Shown here: positions 11,282 to 21,572 of the stretch, in pieces | How positions within the stretch are numbered: the first letter of the stretch is position 1 | Layout of the letters: every line of letters starts with the position of its first letter | Assembly (NCBI RefSeq): GCF_052857255.1 | Contig: NC_135498.1 | Span: 91,396,757-91,460,756, forward strand | Length of the DNA stretch: 64,000 nucleotides | Direction of reading: 5' to 3' | From: Amblyomma americanum | Taxonomy: Eukaryota; Arthropoda; Arachnida; Ixodida; Ixodidae | The notes under the pieces: generated by a model | Database searches by the model: none | What the model was told of the DNA's origin: nothing | Seen by the model: the letters and a program-made list of their open reading frames with translations, nothing else | Position numbers and translations under genes: made by a program

Positions 11282-13487
11282 AGCCAGCTGCATTCCCCTT
11301 CTCTTGGTATCCCCTTAGTCTCTTTTCGAGACCACTGGTGATCTGTTCTATGCATTATGCATTCTGCCGTGGCTTAGCAGTACTTGTGGCTGGCCTAATT
11401 GTTCCATTGCTGTAATGATAAATAACTGCGCAAACGACAGGCAACTGACAGGGTTGTACATGCATGTCCTGTCAGCCATTGTTTCCTGAGTTTGTCTTTT
11501 ATGTATGCACGGTTATTTCTTTATCCTGCCAGTTATTTTCTTCATCTAAACTTCAGCTAGGATATTGACAGCTGAGCCTTGTTCTTTAACCCACCCAGCA
11601 GCCTTTCTGTCTCCCCAATGCAATGCTTATCATTTTCCTATCCACTGCTTTGCCACATTGTCCTTACACTCATTCCAAGATTTTCATTAGCCTAGAAGTT
11701 TCAGCCCTCGCTTTGGCAGGGCTGCAAGTGTTAAGGAAGTTAAAAATTTTGAGGGAATCTCCAAAGGTGTGTGGAAATAAAAATGGAATTTAAAGCAGTA
11801 CCTGTACAGGGGACTTTCTCTAGGTAAACGGTCTCGTCATTGTTGCTGAAAGCTTTCACATCGATGCGTTAGACTCTGAGCACGATATTCACATGAGCTG
11901 TAAGTAGCATGTTCCAGGCTGGCCTGGCCTATGTTGACCTAGACTACATTCCCCAAATGGGATTGGTGAATTTGTGCCTGAGTGTGCCTACCGCCTCAGA
12001 CAATGCAGTCCAACTCGTCGCTCAAACACCCTGATGAATAAGCTTTTCATGGCTTTTGGTGCCCTTTTGCTTTTGAGGGTCAAATCATAACGCTAAACTA
12101 AAGTTCAAGCATTAAAACTTTGGATAGAAGTTACACGCTGCCAGGATTTCATCATCAGCGATCCCTTCATTGCAGATATGTAAAAAACTTGGAGAATAGA
12201 TGACACAAACTCGGAATACGGACCCTGCATTCGGCAAATACGCATGTTCTAACCTGGCAATGCCCATTGTATATCACCCAAGAAACGAAGTCTGAAAATG
12301 TGAATATCCTTTTTTGTAGTCTTCTCTAGCATGCTTATCAAATCATTAGCTTCCTGAGGTGCAGGGGCTCTGCAGGGCAGAACAGCCTAAAACTTCTATG
12401 GTCATAATGCTGCATTAACTGAAGAAGGAGCAGTTTTTAATTCTGCTCTTGGTTTACTGTATTTGCCTATCTCTTTGCCCCAGGTTTACCGTTCTTTGAC
12501 ATTCAGAAATTATCAAAATTAGCTAGACTTAGTCATGCTGTAATGACCTTTTACTTAATGAATCTCCCAGTTTTTTACATATCTGCAATGAAGGGCTATT
12601 GCTGATGAAATCCTGGACGTTTATAACTTTTATCCGATGTTTTAATGCCTGGACATTAGTTTAGCTTTGTGATTTGGCCCTCAAAAACAAAAAACAAAAG
12701 GCCACCAAACGCCATGAAAACATGAAAAGCTTATTCATCAGGGTGTTTAAGCAGGGAGTTGTGCTGCACTGTCTGAGGCGGTAGGCCCACTCAGGCACAA
12801 ATTCACCAATCCCATTTGAGGAATGTAGTCAAAGTCCACATAGGCCAGGCCAACCTGGAACATGCTACTTACAGCTCATGTGAATATCATTCTCAGAGTC
12901 TAACGCATCGATGTGAAAGCTTTGAACAACAATGACAAGACTGCTTACCTCTAGAGAGAGTCTCCTATACAGGTACTGCTTAAAATTCCTTTTTTTTGCC
13001 ACACGCCTTTGGATATCCCCTTAAAATTTATAACTTCCTTAACACTTCCAGCCCTGCCAAAATGAGGGCTGGAATTTGTAGGCTAATGAAAAATCTTGGA
13101 ATGAGCGTAAGGACAATGTGGCAAAGCAGTGGATAGGAAAATGATAAGCATTGCATTGAGGAGACAGAAAGGCTGCTGGGTGGGTTAAAGAACAAGGCTC
13201 AGCTGTCAATATTCTAGCTGAAGTTTAGGTGAAGAAAATAACTAGCAGGATAAAGAAATAACCGTGCAAATATAAAAGACAAACTCGGGAAACAATGGCT
13301 TTCAGGATATGCATGTACAAGCCTGTCAGTTTCGTGTTGTTTGCACAGTTATCATTACAGCAATGGAACAATTAGGCAAGCCACAAGTACTACTAAGCCA
13401 TGGTAGAATAAATAATGCATAGAACAGATCACCAGTGGTCTCGAAAAGAGACTAAGGGATACCAAGAGAAGGGGAATGCAGCTGGCT
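11282..13487. repeat. Giant inverted repeat (arms about 0.92 kb, spacer about 0.35 kb)
   Basis: The segment 11282 to about 12207 reappears reverse-complemented at about 12555-13487. Examples: AGCCAGCTGCATTCCCC at the left end against GGGGAATGCAGCTGGCT at the right; GCAAGTGTTAAGGAAGTTA against TAACTTCCTTAACACTTCC; CATCGATGCGTTAGACTCT against its complement near 12896. Arms differ by scattered substitutions and small indels. The central 350 bp is unique. No transposase frame and no clear target duplication were found. It could be a foldback element or an inverted duplication. A transcript through it would fold into a long hairpin. Confidence 0.85.
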
Positions 13488-13764
13488 TTGGTGCATATTC
13501 GGGTCAAGTGATGAGGTTAGAAGATTTGCTGAAACACAGTGGCTGTGGCTGGCACAAGAAATGGGTAATAAGTGATCATCACTGGTAGAGCCCCCTGCCC
13601 TGCTGCAGAGTTAATTCCGATGATGATGATGATCTTGATTATAAAGAGATTATAGTTATGGTGGTGGTGATGGTGACGATGACTGTGCAGCGTCCATGCA
13701 TGGGCCACCTCGAACCCAGAACCTAAAGGACGCACAATCCCTTTCCGTGCATTGTCAACCTCAC
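13488..13764. other. Short ATG/ATC-rich microsatellite and intron start
   Basis: Contains GATGATGATGATGATC at 13618 and a GGTGGTGGTGATGGTGA tract at 13660, immediately intronic to the donor of the P-type exon. Confidence 0.45.
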
Positions 13765-14004
13765 CTGGTCCAAATGGCAGGGCCTCGGCACACTGCCGCA
13801 GCTGCTGCTCAGAGGGGAACCCGGGGCACATCTGGAGCATGGTTGCGTAGCCTCGCTGGCCGGTTGCCAACCGGATCTGCATGGCCTTTCGTGTCAGCGC
13901 ATCAGCCCAGTCAGGCGCGTCTTCACTGCATATCCCCCCGTCTGCACTGTCGCCTGCTGCTTGAGGATGCACAGGGTCTTCCACTTCCTCCTCGTCCTCT
14001 TCAT
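13765..14004 (-). CDS. P-element-type transposase, upstream exon (HTH segment)
   Basis: A 240-nt exon between acceptor TTGCAG (14010-14005) and donor GTGAGG (13764-13759). It begins with an acidic stretch (DEEDEEEVEDPV), then ALTRKAMQIRLATGQRGYAT and FPSEQQLRQCAEALPFGPG. This matches the P-transposase helix-turn-helix region, whose consensus is about 'alqlrfaCG-sGY-lr---PLPS-rtLqrrle-l-f-pG'. It ends in phase 1 and joins the exon at 4382 in frame to give a family-like FGPG-LL junction. Exons for the THAP DNA-binding domain would be expected further right on minus; none was recognised with confidence. The intron to the next exon is 9.4 kb and full of transposons. Confidence 0.6.
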
Positions 14005-15316
14005 CTGCAAGGTTGGGATGACAAAGGCGGAAGGGCACACTACAATCATGGCACAGGCATTCTTAATGCCATCAAGCAATGAACAAGCTCCTAAGTTGCG
14101 CTTAATTGAAAGTTTCGTTAGCTGGTGTCAAGGCAGTGGACTCAGAAATGCAATTTTTTATGATGTGGAGGAGCGAAGGGGCTTTAACGAACTGAATTCC
14201 ACTCCTTTTTCCCAGATGCTGCCTCTCCTTAGAGCTCACCTTTTCCCTGTTCAAAACCTTCACACCTTGTCCTATACATCACGCAGAGGCAGGACAACAA
14301 AAGAGGAAGGACAGTGAAGGGCAAAAACCATCCATCATATCAACACTGCCATTAAAGTTGCAATTAAGCACGGTATTTCACTGTTGATAGGAACTCGCTG
14401 TAACACGCCCGACTTCTGCAAGCCTTTATAACAGATGCAGGCCTGTATCTTCTCACTCACTCTTTTTAGTTCCGTATTGCTCTGCTGCTCCAGCACAACT
14501 ATCCACACTCATCTGAAACAGCTTCAAGTCCAATATGTTTGTTAGAACACAGTCCTGGAGAAGTTTTTCGGCCAATGGCGGCATGCTACGGCTACCACGT
14601 CAAAGCTGACTCCCACCATCAAGAAACAAAGGTTGGTGTTGCCACCAGAGACCCTATCAGGTCTTTTCATTCAAATTCATAGGCAACTAGCAAAGCATGC
14701 CGCATCAATATTAGGCCAAGAAGACCTGCAGCATACGTTCAACACAATGTACCTGTTCACTCAATTTACCCTAATCTCTCTACAGGTCCTTCAGGATCTC
14801 ACCTCTTCTGACCAGTTGCCGTAATTTGCAGCATAGAAACTGCACAGCTAAAAAGTGAACACTAAACATCGCAAGCGCAATTGTTAGAGGCATACACCAC
14901 CCTCTGAAAGCCAGTAACCAGAAAAAAAGCAGCAGCATCAGTGCTTTCATAAGCAAAGCACTACCAGGAGCTTTGCTCATGAAATGTAATGTTGCAAATG
15001 TCACTTGGTCTACTTCTGCATAAAGTGCAAAATTGCTCCTTTGCATGAGCACACAGTCCAATTACTTCATCTTGTTCCGCAAGGACAGAACCAGTACTAA
15101 ATGCCACTGCACAAAAACACAGGCAATAAAAACATTGGAAATAAAAAAGGGGCATTTTGTAGGGCCATTTTGCAGTGCAGCTTCATTTCTCTCTTTTGTG
15201 GAAAAGCTACAAATTCATTTCAAAACACCCTTTGCCAGAAATTGCAAACAAACTTAAGTCGGCACAAGGCGAGTACAGACGACACCGTGTTGTTGTTAAT
15301 GATTTGTCATGCATAT
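14005..15316. other. Unassigned sequence upstream of the P-type exon
   Basis: No THAP motif, terminal repeat or RNA gene recognised. Probably intron of the minus-strand P-type gene. Confidence 0.3.
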
Positions 15317-15496
15317 TAGAGACCTTTAGAATAGGGTGACCCCTCAGTTTGGAGCATAAGGGAATAGCGGGGCGCCAGTGCGCAAGCGCAGTACAATAAG
15401 CGGAGGGGCAGTACTGTTCTGCGCCTGTGCACTGGTGCCTCGTTATTCCCCTGTGCCCCTAACCAACAGAATCACTTTATTCTAAATGTCTCTATT
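15317..15496. mobile_element. Small MITE (copy 1 of a two-copy family in this window)
   Basis: Ends TAGAGACCTTTAGAATAGGG and (reverse complement) TAGAGACATTTAGAATAAAG are inverted repeats of about 20 bp. The interior holds GCGCCAGTGCGCAAGCGCAG and its near-inverse. A second copy with the same architecture is at 31104-31278. The flanking TTA on both sides fits a 3-bp target duplication of Harbinger style, but the exact boundary is uncertain. Confidence 0.75.
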
Positions 15497-16272
15497 ATCT
15501 ATTCAATTCAAATGTAACTTGATATATTTCACATGACATGCTGAATGGTTATTGGCAACAGTAAGTCTACAAGAGGTTGATGTCATTCCTTTAAGGCAAC
15601 ACCAAAAAATTTATCAAACAAGAAATAACGACTTCACTGGCCTAAACAGCTCGCTGCCTGCAGCATTTTAACGTTAAGTGGCATTCTTATATACACTGCT
15701 GGACAGCCGTGAAGAGACAGCATAGGCATTTTTGATGCCCACAAGGATATTCATTGTTTCACACAGCAAATCCAGGAGTAAGTTGATGTTCACATTACAC
15801 CATGGCTACCAACTCAGCATTACAGACAGCAGTGCTGTGGCACTCTGTAGTGCAACGGCAGCCCTCGAATTAAAACACAAACTGCAAAACTAACATCCAG
15901 ATCAAGCTACATTTCTGTCTGCTAGAAATAAACAAGGAAAAGCCAGCTTAATAGAGTGTAAGACGCATGCAAGCTGTGCATACATGATAAATTTCAATAC
16001 CCCCTCTTTCAACAACACTTTTTTTCTCCCATTTTAAACTCAGCAGTGCAGCCAGGTGCCAGCAATGTACAGTCATGAACAAAAGTATCCGGGATGCCGA
16101 TTTGCGGAAAAAATTGATTGCTGCTTTGCCTCCCTAGCTGGTCAACTGGTTTACTTTGCAGTGGGTTGAGCGCACATGTCACCTCATGCTTCTGTGCTTT
16201 TCACTGACCTGCTTTGTCTGAATGCACAGAAATAGATTTTTTTTCTGCAGGCTAATCTGGAAAGATCCAAAT
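15497..16272. other. Unassigned spacer
   Basis: AT-rich, no recognisable gene or repeat unit. Confidence 0.3.
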
Positions 16273-16660
16273 TACAGTAGAACCCCGCTGTTACGTTCCT
16301 CACTGCTGCGTTTTCCCGGCTGTTACGTCGTTTTCGTCCGGTACCGGCATAGCTCCCATAGGATCCAATGTATTGGGTACCCCGCTGTTACATTGTAGCT
16401 GTGAAAACGTTCCCGCATGATACGTCGCAACCTGGCACCCCAAACCCGGCCGGGCAACGCGCACCAACCGCCATTTTGACGAGTCTTGGCCAGGCTTGGC
16501 TACGGAATTGGCTACAAGACCATGGCCTCCGAGATCACCCTCTTTCACATGCGTGGGTAATCTCAGAGGCCATAAAAAGCCGCACGCGAGTTGGAGAGAT
16601 TGCCACTAGATGGCCACTGCCTCGTCAGCCGAAGTGAGTAAAACCCGCGGGCCTGCAGCA

Positions 16661-16850
16661 ATCCAGTCTTCCTTGTTTGTGCGGTTCAACCCATCCGAGT
16701 CGTCCGTGTCCTCCCGTCAACACCTACGCTGCCTATGCCTCGTCAGGCCTCGCTAATCCAGTCTTTCTTGTTTGTGCAGTTCAGCCCATCCGAGTCGTCC
16801 GTGTCCTCCCGTCAACACCTACGCTGCCTACGCCTCGTCGGGCCTCGCTA
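16661..16850 (+). repeat. 95-bp tandem duplication in the Tigger leader
   Basis: The block starting ATCCAGTCTT at 16661 is repeated at 16756 with a period of 95 bp and a few substitutions. It includes CCATCCGAGTCGTCCGTGTC in both copies. It lies directly upstream of the coding start at 16878. Confidence 0.85.
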
Positions 16851-16877
16851 ACACCGCAAGCGATTTGTCGTCCTTTG

Positions 16878-17540
16878 ATGGCGTCGCGCAAGCGCAAGGC
16901 GCTTTCCCTCGAGGAAAAGCTGAATGTTCTCAACGCAGTCGACAGGCAGCCAGCGCAGAAAAGAGTCGACATCGCCAAGGATCTTGGTCTGCCACCCTCG
17001 ACGCTTAACAGCATCGTCTCGAAGCGTGCCGAGATACAAGGGAATGCCGCTTCAGCGTGGACTGCAGTGAGCGCGTCAACTGCACAGCACTGCTTCGCGC
17101 GGTGTGGCTTTCGCATGGACGGTGGAGAGGAAACTGCCACGGAAGCTGAAGAGACGGAAGCAGCCTCTCATGATCAAGAGCTGAGTGAAGCTTTGAATGC
17201 GTTGGGTGCCACGGGAGTCACGTATGACGACTACGTCGCCGTGGATGCTGCTGTCGTGACGTCCGAGTGTCAGAGTATCGCCGAGATCGTTGCAGACTCG
17301 GTCGCGAGTGAAGCCTCAGACTGTGATGACGACGAGAAGCACGAGCCGCATGATTCCGGGGAGTTGGCGGACCCGAGCTTTGGAGAAGCCGTCGCGGCTC
17401 TGGACCTCCTCCGCAGGTACGTCGCACCTCAAAGCGACGCTGAGAGCAATGCGGCTTTCCAGGCCATCGAGAAACGTGTGGTGCTTTCCAGCGAGCGGAA
17501 AAAACGGCAATCGACCATTCTCGATTTTTTTAAGACCTAA
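16878..17540 (+). CDS. Tigger-derived short protein: HTH plus C-terminal tail, DDE core missing
   Basis: Begins at ATG 16878 with MASRKRKALSLEEKLNVLNA, the psq/CENP-B-type HTH, through PPSTLNSIVSKRAEI (residues to about 52). It then passes abruptly at about residue 56 into a low-complexity acidic C-terminal region ending in RKKRQSTILDFFKT, typical of the tail of tick Tigger proteins. The second HTH and all DDE residues (about 300 aa) are absent. The frame is open for 221 codons with no stop. If expressed it could bind transposon ends without cutting, a possible dominant-negative; this is inference only. An upstream in-frame extension to 16677 exists, but it lies in the 95-bp duplication and lacks family similarity. 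Confidence 0.75.
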   Translation: MASRKRKALSLEEKLNVLNAVDRQPAQKRVDIAKDLGLPPSTLNSIVSKRAEIQGNAASAWTAVSASTAQHCFARCGFRMDGGEETATEAEETEAASHDQELSEALNALGATGVTYDDYVAVDAAVVTSECQSIAEIVADSVASEASDCDDDEKHEPHDSGELADPSFGEAVAALDLLRRYVAPQSDAESNAAFQAIEKRVVLSSERKKRQSTILDFFKT

Positions 17541-17688
17541 GCTCACTTGATGTCAAAATAAATTGTTTCAAGGCAAAGCTGCACTGTTTTCATTAATTTT
17601 CGGACCTTTCCTCACTGTTGCGTTTTCCCGGCTGTTACGTTTTTTTTTCGCGGTCCGGTGAAAAACGTATGAACGGGGTTCCACTGTA

Positions 17689-18434
17689 TATGAAGCTATG
17701 CAACATAAGCAGCCCTGTGCTGACCAAACCACTGATGATTATCAGCCTAAAAGAATCTATCTGCCAGATAATGTACTTGCCTTACTTTATGAACAGCAGT
17801 TTCGACAGCCAATATAGCAGTGATAGCAGCACCAGCACAATAATGGACAGCACCAAAAGGAATAAGTGATAGGGATCTGCCTTGTGACTTATTGAGCACC
17901 GTGATGTTTGTGTCTGGCAGGCTCTTATCACCACTAAAGGTTGCTCAACAGGTTGTTCAGAGGACCTGTCATGCTATACGTAGGCACATCAGGCTTTCTA
18001 ACTTTCACGGTGTCTTGGAAGTTAGCAAAATGTTAAAACCCTGTTATGCTCTTTCAGTCTAGCCTGCACTTCTAATTTCCACTGCTGTTCATCTACCCAA
18101 GCTGTTGTTACTGCCACACTAGCACGCGGTTTGAGATGTTGAGGCCCCATGCTAAAGACTGAAATGAAAGCTTTTCTGTCTATTACAGGTTAAGACAGTG
18201 CTAAGGCCTTCCCTCAGCTTTAGCCATACTGTAAGCTGCCAAGAAGAAGACAGCCCACCACCAAGTGATGAACATTTTTTTGTTTTTGGAATGATTTTCT
18301 ATTTTTGCAAAATCAGACAATTGTCCACACCTCTAGGAGAATGACAGGAACTCATCCATGAGGGGGCAGTGACTCAGAAAAGAAACCAGAGAAGGTTTCA
18401 GTCGCAAAACTTGGCTTTACTCTGTCATAAATGC
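17689..18434. other. Unassigned spacer
   Basis: No gene recognised between the Tigger and piggyBac elements. Confidence 0.3.
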
Positions 18435-20880
18435 TTAACTCTTTCCTGCCCACGCCTATGCCCATCGATAGCCCGCTATCGATGGTTGCAAGTTCGTATT
18501 TACGCGCTTTCGAAGCGTTTACGGACATGCTGCGCCATCTAGTAAGTAATAAAGGAACTATTCTTTCAGTTTCGGTTTTTTGTTTCAGGTTTTCGCCGCG
18601 CGGGGGTTTTAAACGACACTTCGAAGTTAGGTGACGCTCCCTCGTTGTGTCCGTGATGGCGTCGACATCGCGCGCTTCTGCTCCGCGCAAACGTCGCGCT
18701 TCCATCGATCCCGATGCATCTGCGAGCGATGTTTTTGAAGATGAAAGCAGCAGCGACTCGGAGGACAACTTCAGTTCGTCGGATTTTAGTACTGAAAGCG
18801 AAAGTGCGTTGATCCAGCCCGGAACGGCCGCAGGCATCCGTCGGTAAGTTTCGGTTTCTCTGAATCGTTTCGCTGCGCTCCCACGCTGATCTGTAGATAT
18901 CCTCCGTGTGCTGAAGGTCAGATTTCTTATCTGCAGGGTGGCAACGTCTTTCGGGAGGGACCATTTGCCGGCGGCTGCGCAGGGTGTCGTGTTTTCTCCT
19001 GCACGACGGCCAGGCCTCGACCTCGGCATCGCGCTCCGGAGTGGCGCTAGGCGGTTCTCCAGAGCCGTTGATTTCTTTTTTCTTTTTTTCACTGGTGAAA
19101 TCATCCGAGAGATATGCGACAATACAAATAAATATGCCTGGATGCATATTCTTGAAAAACCAACTTACGGTGAGAGAGATGGGTCCTGGAGAGAAGTGAC
19201 ACCGGATGAAATGCAGAAGTTCATCGGACTGCTAATCTACATGGGTATCGTGCAAGTCCCACGTCTGCACTCATATTGGAACACGGGGAGATTGTTCGCA
19301 GGCCTTGTACCACCGAAAGTGATGCCGAGAAGGCGATTCAAGGCATTACTGGCATTCTTGAGTGTGACGGACCCAGAGAAGACCACTGCCGCAACCCACG
19401 GGAAGCTTCACCGCGTATCTTCTCTGCTAAAACACATGAACGTTTCGTCTCCGCAGTTCTTTCAGCCGCATCGGTACCTGTCCGTTGACGAGAGGATGGT
19501 GAAGTCGAAAGGTCGTTCTGGAATTCGGCAGTATATGAGGGATAAAGTAATAAAATGGGGGTATAAATTGTGGGTTCTGGCTGATTCAAAAACTGGCTAC
19601 ACGGTTCAATTCAATGTGTATACCGGAAAGCGAGAAGCGCCCAGTGCACGTGGTTTGGCATTTGATGTTGTGACGCGGCTGTGTGAGAACTACCTTGATC
19701 AGGGATACTTAATTTTTTTGGACAACTTTTACACATCAACATCTTTGTTCATCCATCTACTGGAATTCAAGACACTAGCTTGCGGAACGACCCGAAAAGA
19801 CCGCCGCGGTTTTCCCAGCGAACTAAAGGACACAAAATGGGAAAAAAAAGCAGGAAGAGGAGATGTTCGATGGCTGCGGGACAAGGACGTATTGTATCTG
19901 CAATGGAAGGATAAGCGGGTTGTCCACATGATGTCGACAGCCCACACCGCTAACGACTATGTTATTGCGAAGCGAAGAAAAAAAGTCGAGAACAAATGGA
20001 CCGAAGTCTCAATCAGAAAGCCGCAACTCATAGACTACAATGTGGGCATGCTGGGAGTCGACAAATCTGACCAGCTTATCGGATCCTACAACGTCCTCAT
20101 GAAGTGCGTGCGCTGGTGGAAGACCCTGTTCTTCCATTGTATAGACATTGCTGTAGTCAACAGTTTTATACTGTTTGATGAGCACCGCCGACAGCATCCA
20201 GAGGTGGCAGAACTGTCAAGAATCTCGCGCTTCGACCAGTTCGCCTTCAGACTAGAACTGACTGAGCAGCTGCTGGGATTTGATGAGCGACCTTCTGTAA
20301 ACCCCGCCGTTCCTCCAGTTGTTCCACCAGGTGGTGCACCCCAAGGTCTTCAGCACAAGCCAAAAAAAATGGAGCGTTATAGGAACTGTAAGTTGTGCTA
20401 TGAAGACAGAAAAGTTGAACAGAAAACAAATGTCTTCTGTGAGACCTGTGCTATCAATTTGTGTTTCACTACGTCGAGAAACTGTTTTGCCCGTTGGCAT
20501 GACACGCACCATGCCTAACGTTTTTTTTTCCGCCTCAATAAGTTCTGGACATAGAAAGCTGAAATTTTGTGAAACATTGTACAGATGTATCCTCAACAAA
20601 ATGTATATACTGAAATTTTTTTATATTTTGTGTGTGTAAAAAAATGTTGATGTTTTTGTATATTTTGTCCAGTGTTGTTTGAAATTTTTGTGCAATTTTG
20701 TTTTTCAAAATTTTCTCCAATTAACATGTTCATTGAGACTAACACCATTAAAAAGACAATTTCCTCTTCTCAACAATGATACTATTTCCTTGAGTATCAA
20801 GCATGTTTTGTTGAAGGAACAAAAATATTTCCTATACCACCCAAAAACCACTACTTTTCCCATGGGCAGGAAAGTGTTAA
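18435..20880 (+). mobile_element. Complete piggyBac element (2.45 kb)
   Basis: TTAA at 18435-18438 and 20877-20880. TIRs are CTCTTTCCTGCCCA at the left and, reverse complement, CACTTTCCTGCCCA at the right: 13 of 14 identical, with the CAC/CTC-TTTC-style start of piggyBac ends. A short palindrome CCATCGATAGC / GCTATCGATGG follows the left TIR (18461-18485). It carries an apparently intact two-exon transposase gene. Everything a piggyBac needs seems present, making it a candidate active or very recently active copy. Confidence 0.92.
18656..20518 (+). CDS. piggyBac transposase (PGBD4-like), two exons, apparently intact
   Basis: Exon 1 runs 18656-18841 or so: ATG 18656, a Ser/Asp/Glu-rich N-terminus (SASDVFEDESSSDSEDNFSS) and donor CG|GTAAGT. 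Exon 2 starts at 18938 after CTGCAG and joins in frame at ...GIRR-VATSF. The frame is then open to TAA 20516-20518, about 590 aa, a normal length. The dimerisation/insertion part (EIIREICDNTNKYAW) is followed by the DDD RNase-H core. The aspartates lie in YLSVDERMVKSKGR, LIFLDNFYTSTSLF and GMLGVDKSDQLIGSY, all retained. The C-terminus has the cysteine-rich zinc-binding region (CKLCYED, FCETCAINLCF, NCFARWH). It cuts and pastes at TTAA. No frame break is seen. A basal promoter and poly(A) signal were not clearly identified. Confidence 0.9.
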
Positions 20881-21572
20881 GGGGGGACACTGGTCTTTGT
20901 AACCAAAAAATGACCCAAAAATCAATTTTTTAGAAATGACATTTTTGGAGCCTATAGATACTATTTTTACTTTACCCGTTTTCTCCTGCAGGAAATCTGT
21001 ATTTTGACCATAATATTAAATTTAGATCATTGTGTGGGCTCAATTTATGCAGGAGCAGGCGATTTAACACCATGAAAATTTTGGACACCTGGCAGTCTTA
21101 GTACGTCAATATCTCAACGTCTAGGACAGATAGACATGTCATATCGTTTGCTAAGGGAAGCTGAAGGCACAATGTATGCAATAATTGAAGCACAACTGTT
21201 CAATCACACCTCAAGAATTTGTAATTTTGCAAAGTTTATCTATGCATGATATTCACGGTTTGAATGCTGCTATTCGAAGTGCTGTAAAATTACTAATGAG
21301 GGCAAAATGAGAAAACTGCGTTGATTACTGCACTCTTTACTCACCATACTATGTAGCCATGGGTTAAAAATTATTTTTATTGAGCCATTTTTTTTGTACC
21401 AAGGTACTAATAAATGACTAATTAAAATTATTCATCTCAACAACCAACAAATTAATTAAGAAAGTAATTTCATATTTGAAATCAGTATAAAAAACTGAGC
21501 AAGTTGACACAGTTTCTTTAGGATTGGACTAAAAATAAGGAAAGTAGGCCTGAGACCAGTGTCCCCTTTTAA
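20877..21572. mobile_element. TTAA-flanked MITE abutting the piggyBac element
   Basis: Left TTAA (20877-20880, shared with the piggyBac right end) is followed by GGGGGGACACTGGTCT. The right end is AGACCAGTGTCCCC then TTTTAA, with TTAA at 21569-21572. The ends form 14-bp or longer inverted repeats. The length is 0.7 kb with AT-rich non-coding content. The shared TTAA shows that one element inserted into the target duplication of the other. Confidence 0.85.

Larger units (their letters stand above)
16273..17688 (+). mobile_element. Tigger/pogo element with deleted transposase core (1.4 kb)
   Basis: TIRs TACAGTAGAACCCCGCTGTT (16273) and, reverse complement, TACAGTGGAACCCCGTTCAT (ending 17688), each including the target TA. 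A subterminal direct repeat of about 30 bp, starting CCTCACTG and containing GCGTTTTCCCGGCTGTTACG, occurs at about 16297 and about 17610. Tigger transposases are normally about 450-600 aa, whereas the gene here keeps only both ends. The element is therefore an internal deletion derivative needing a transposase in trans. Confidence 0.88.

Noticed and set aside
13517..13764. Extension of the P-type exon frame through a His-rich run
   Set aside because: The frame passes beyond a good GTGAGG donor into a GTG/ATG microsatellite; the His run is intronic.
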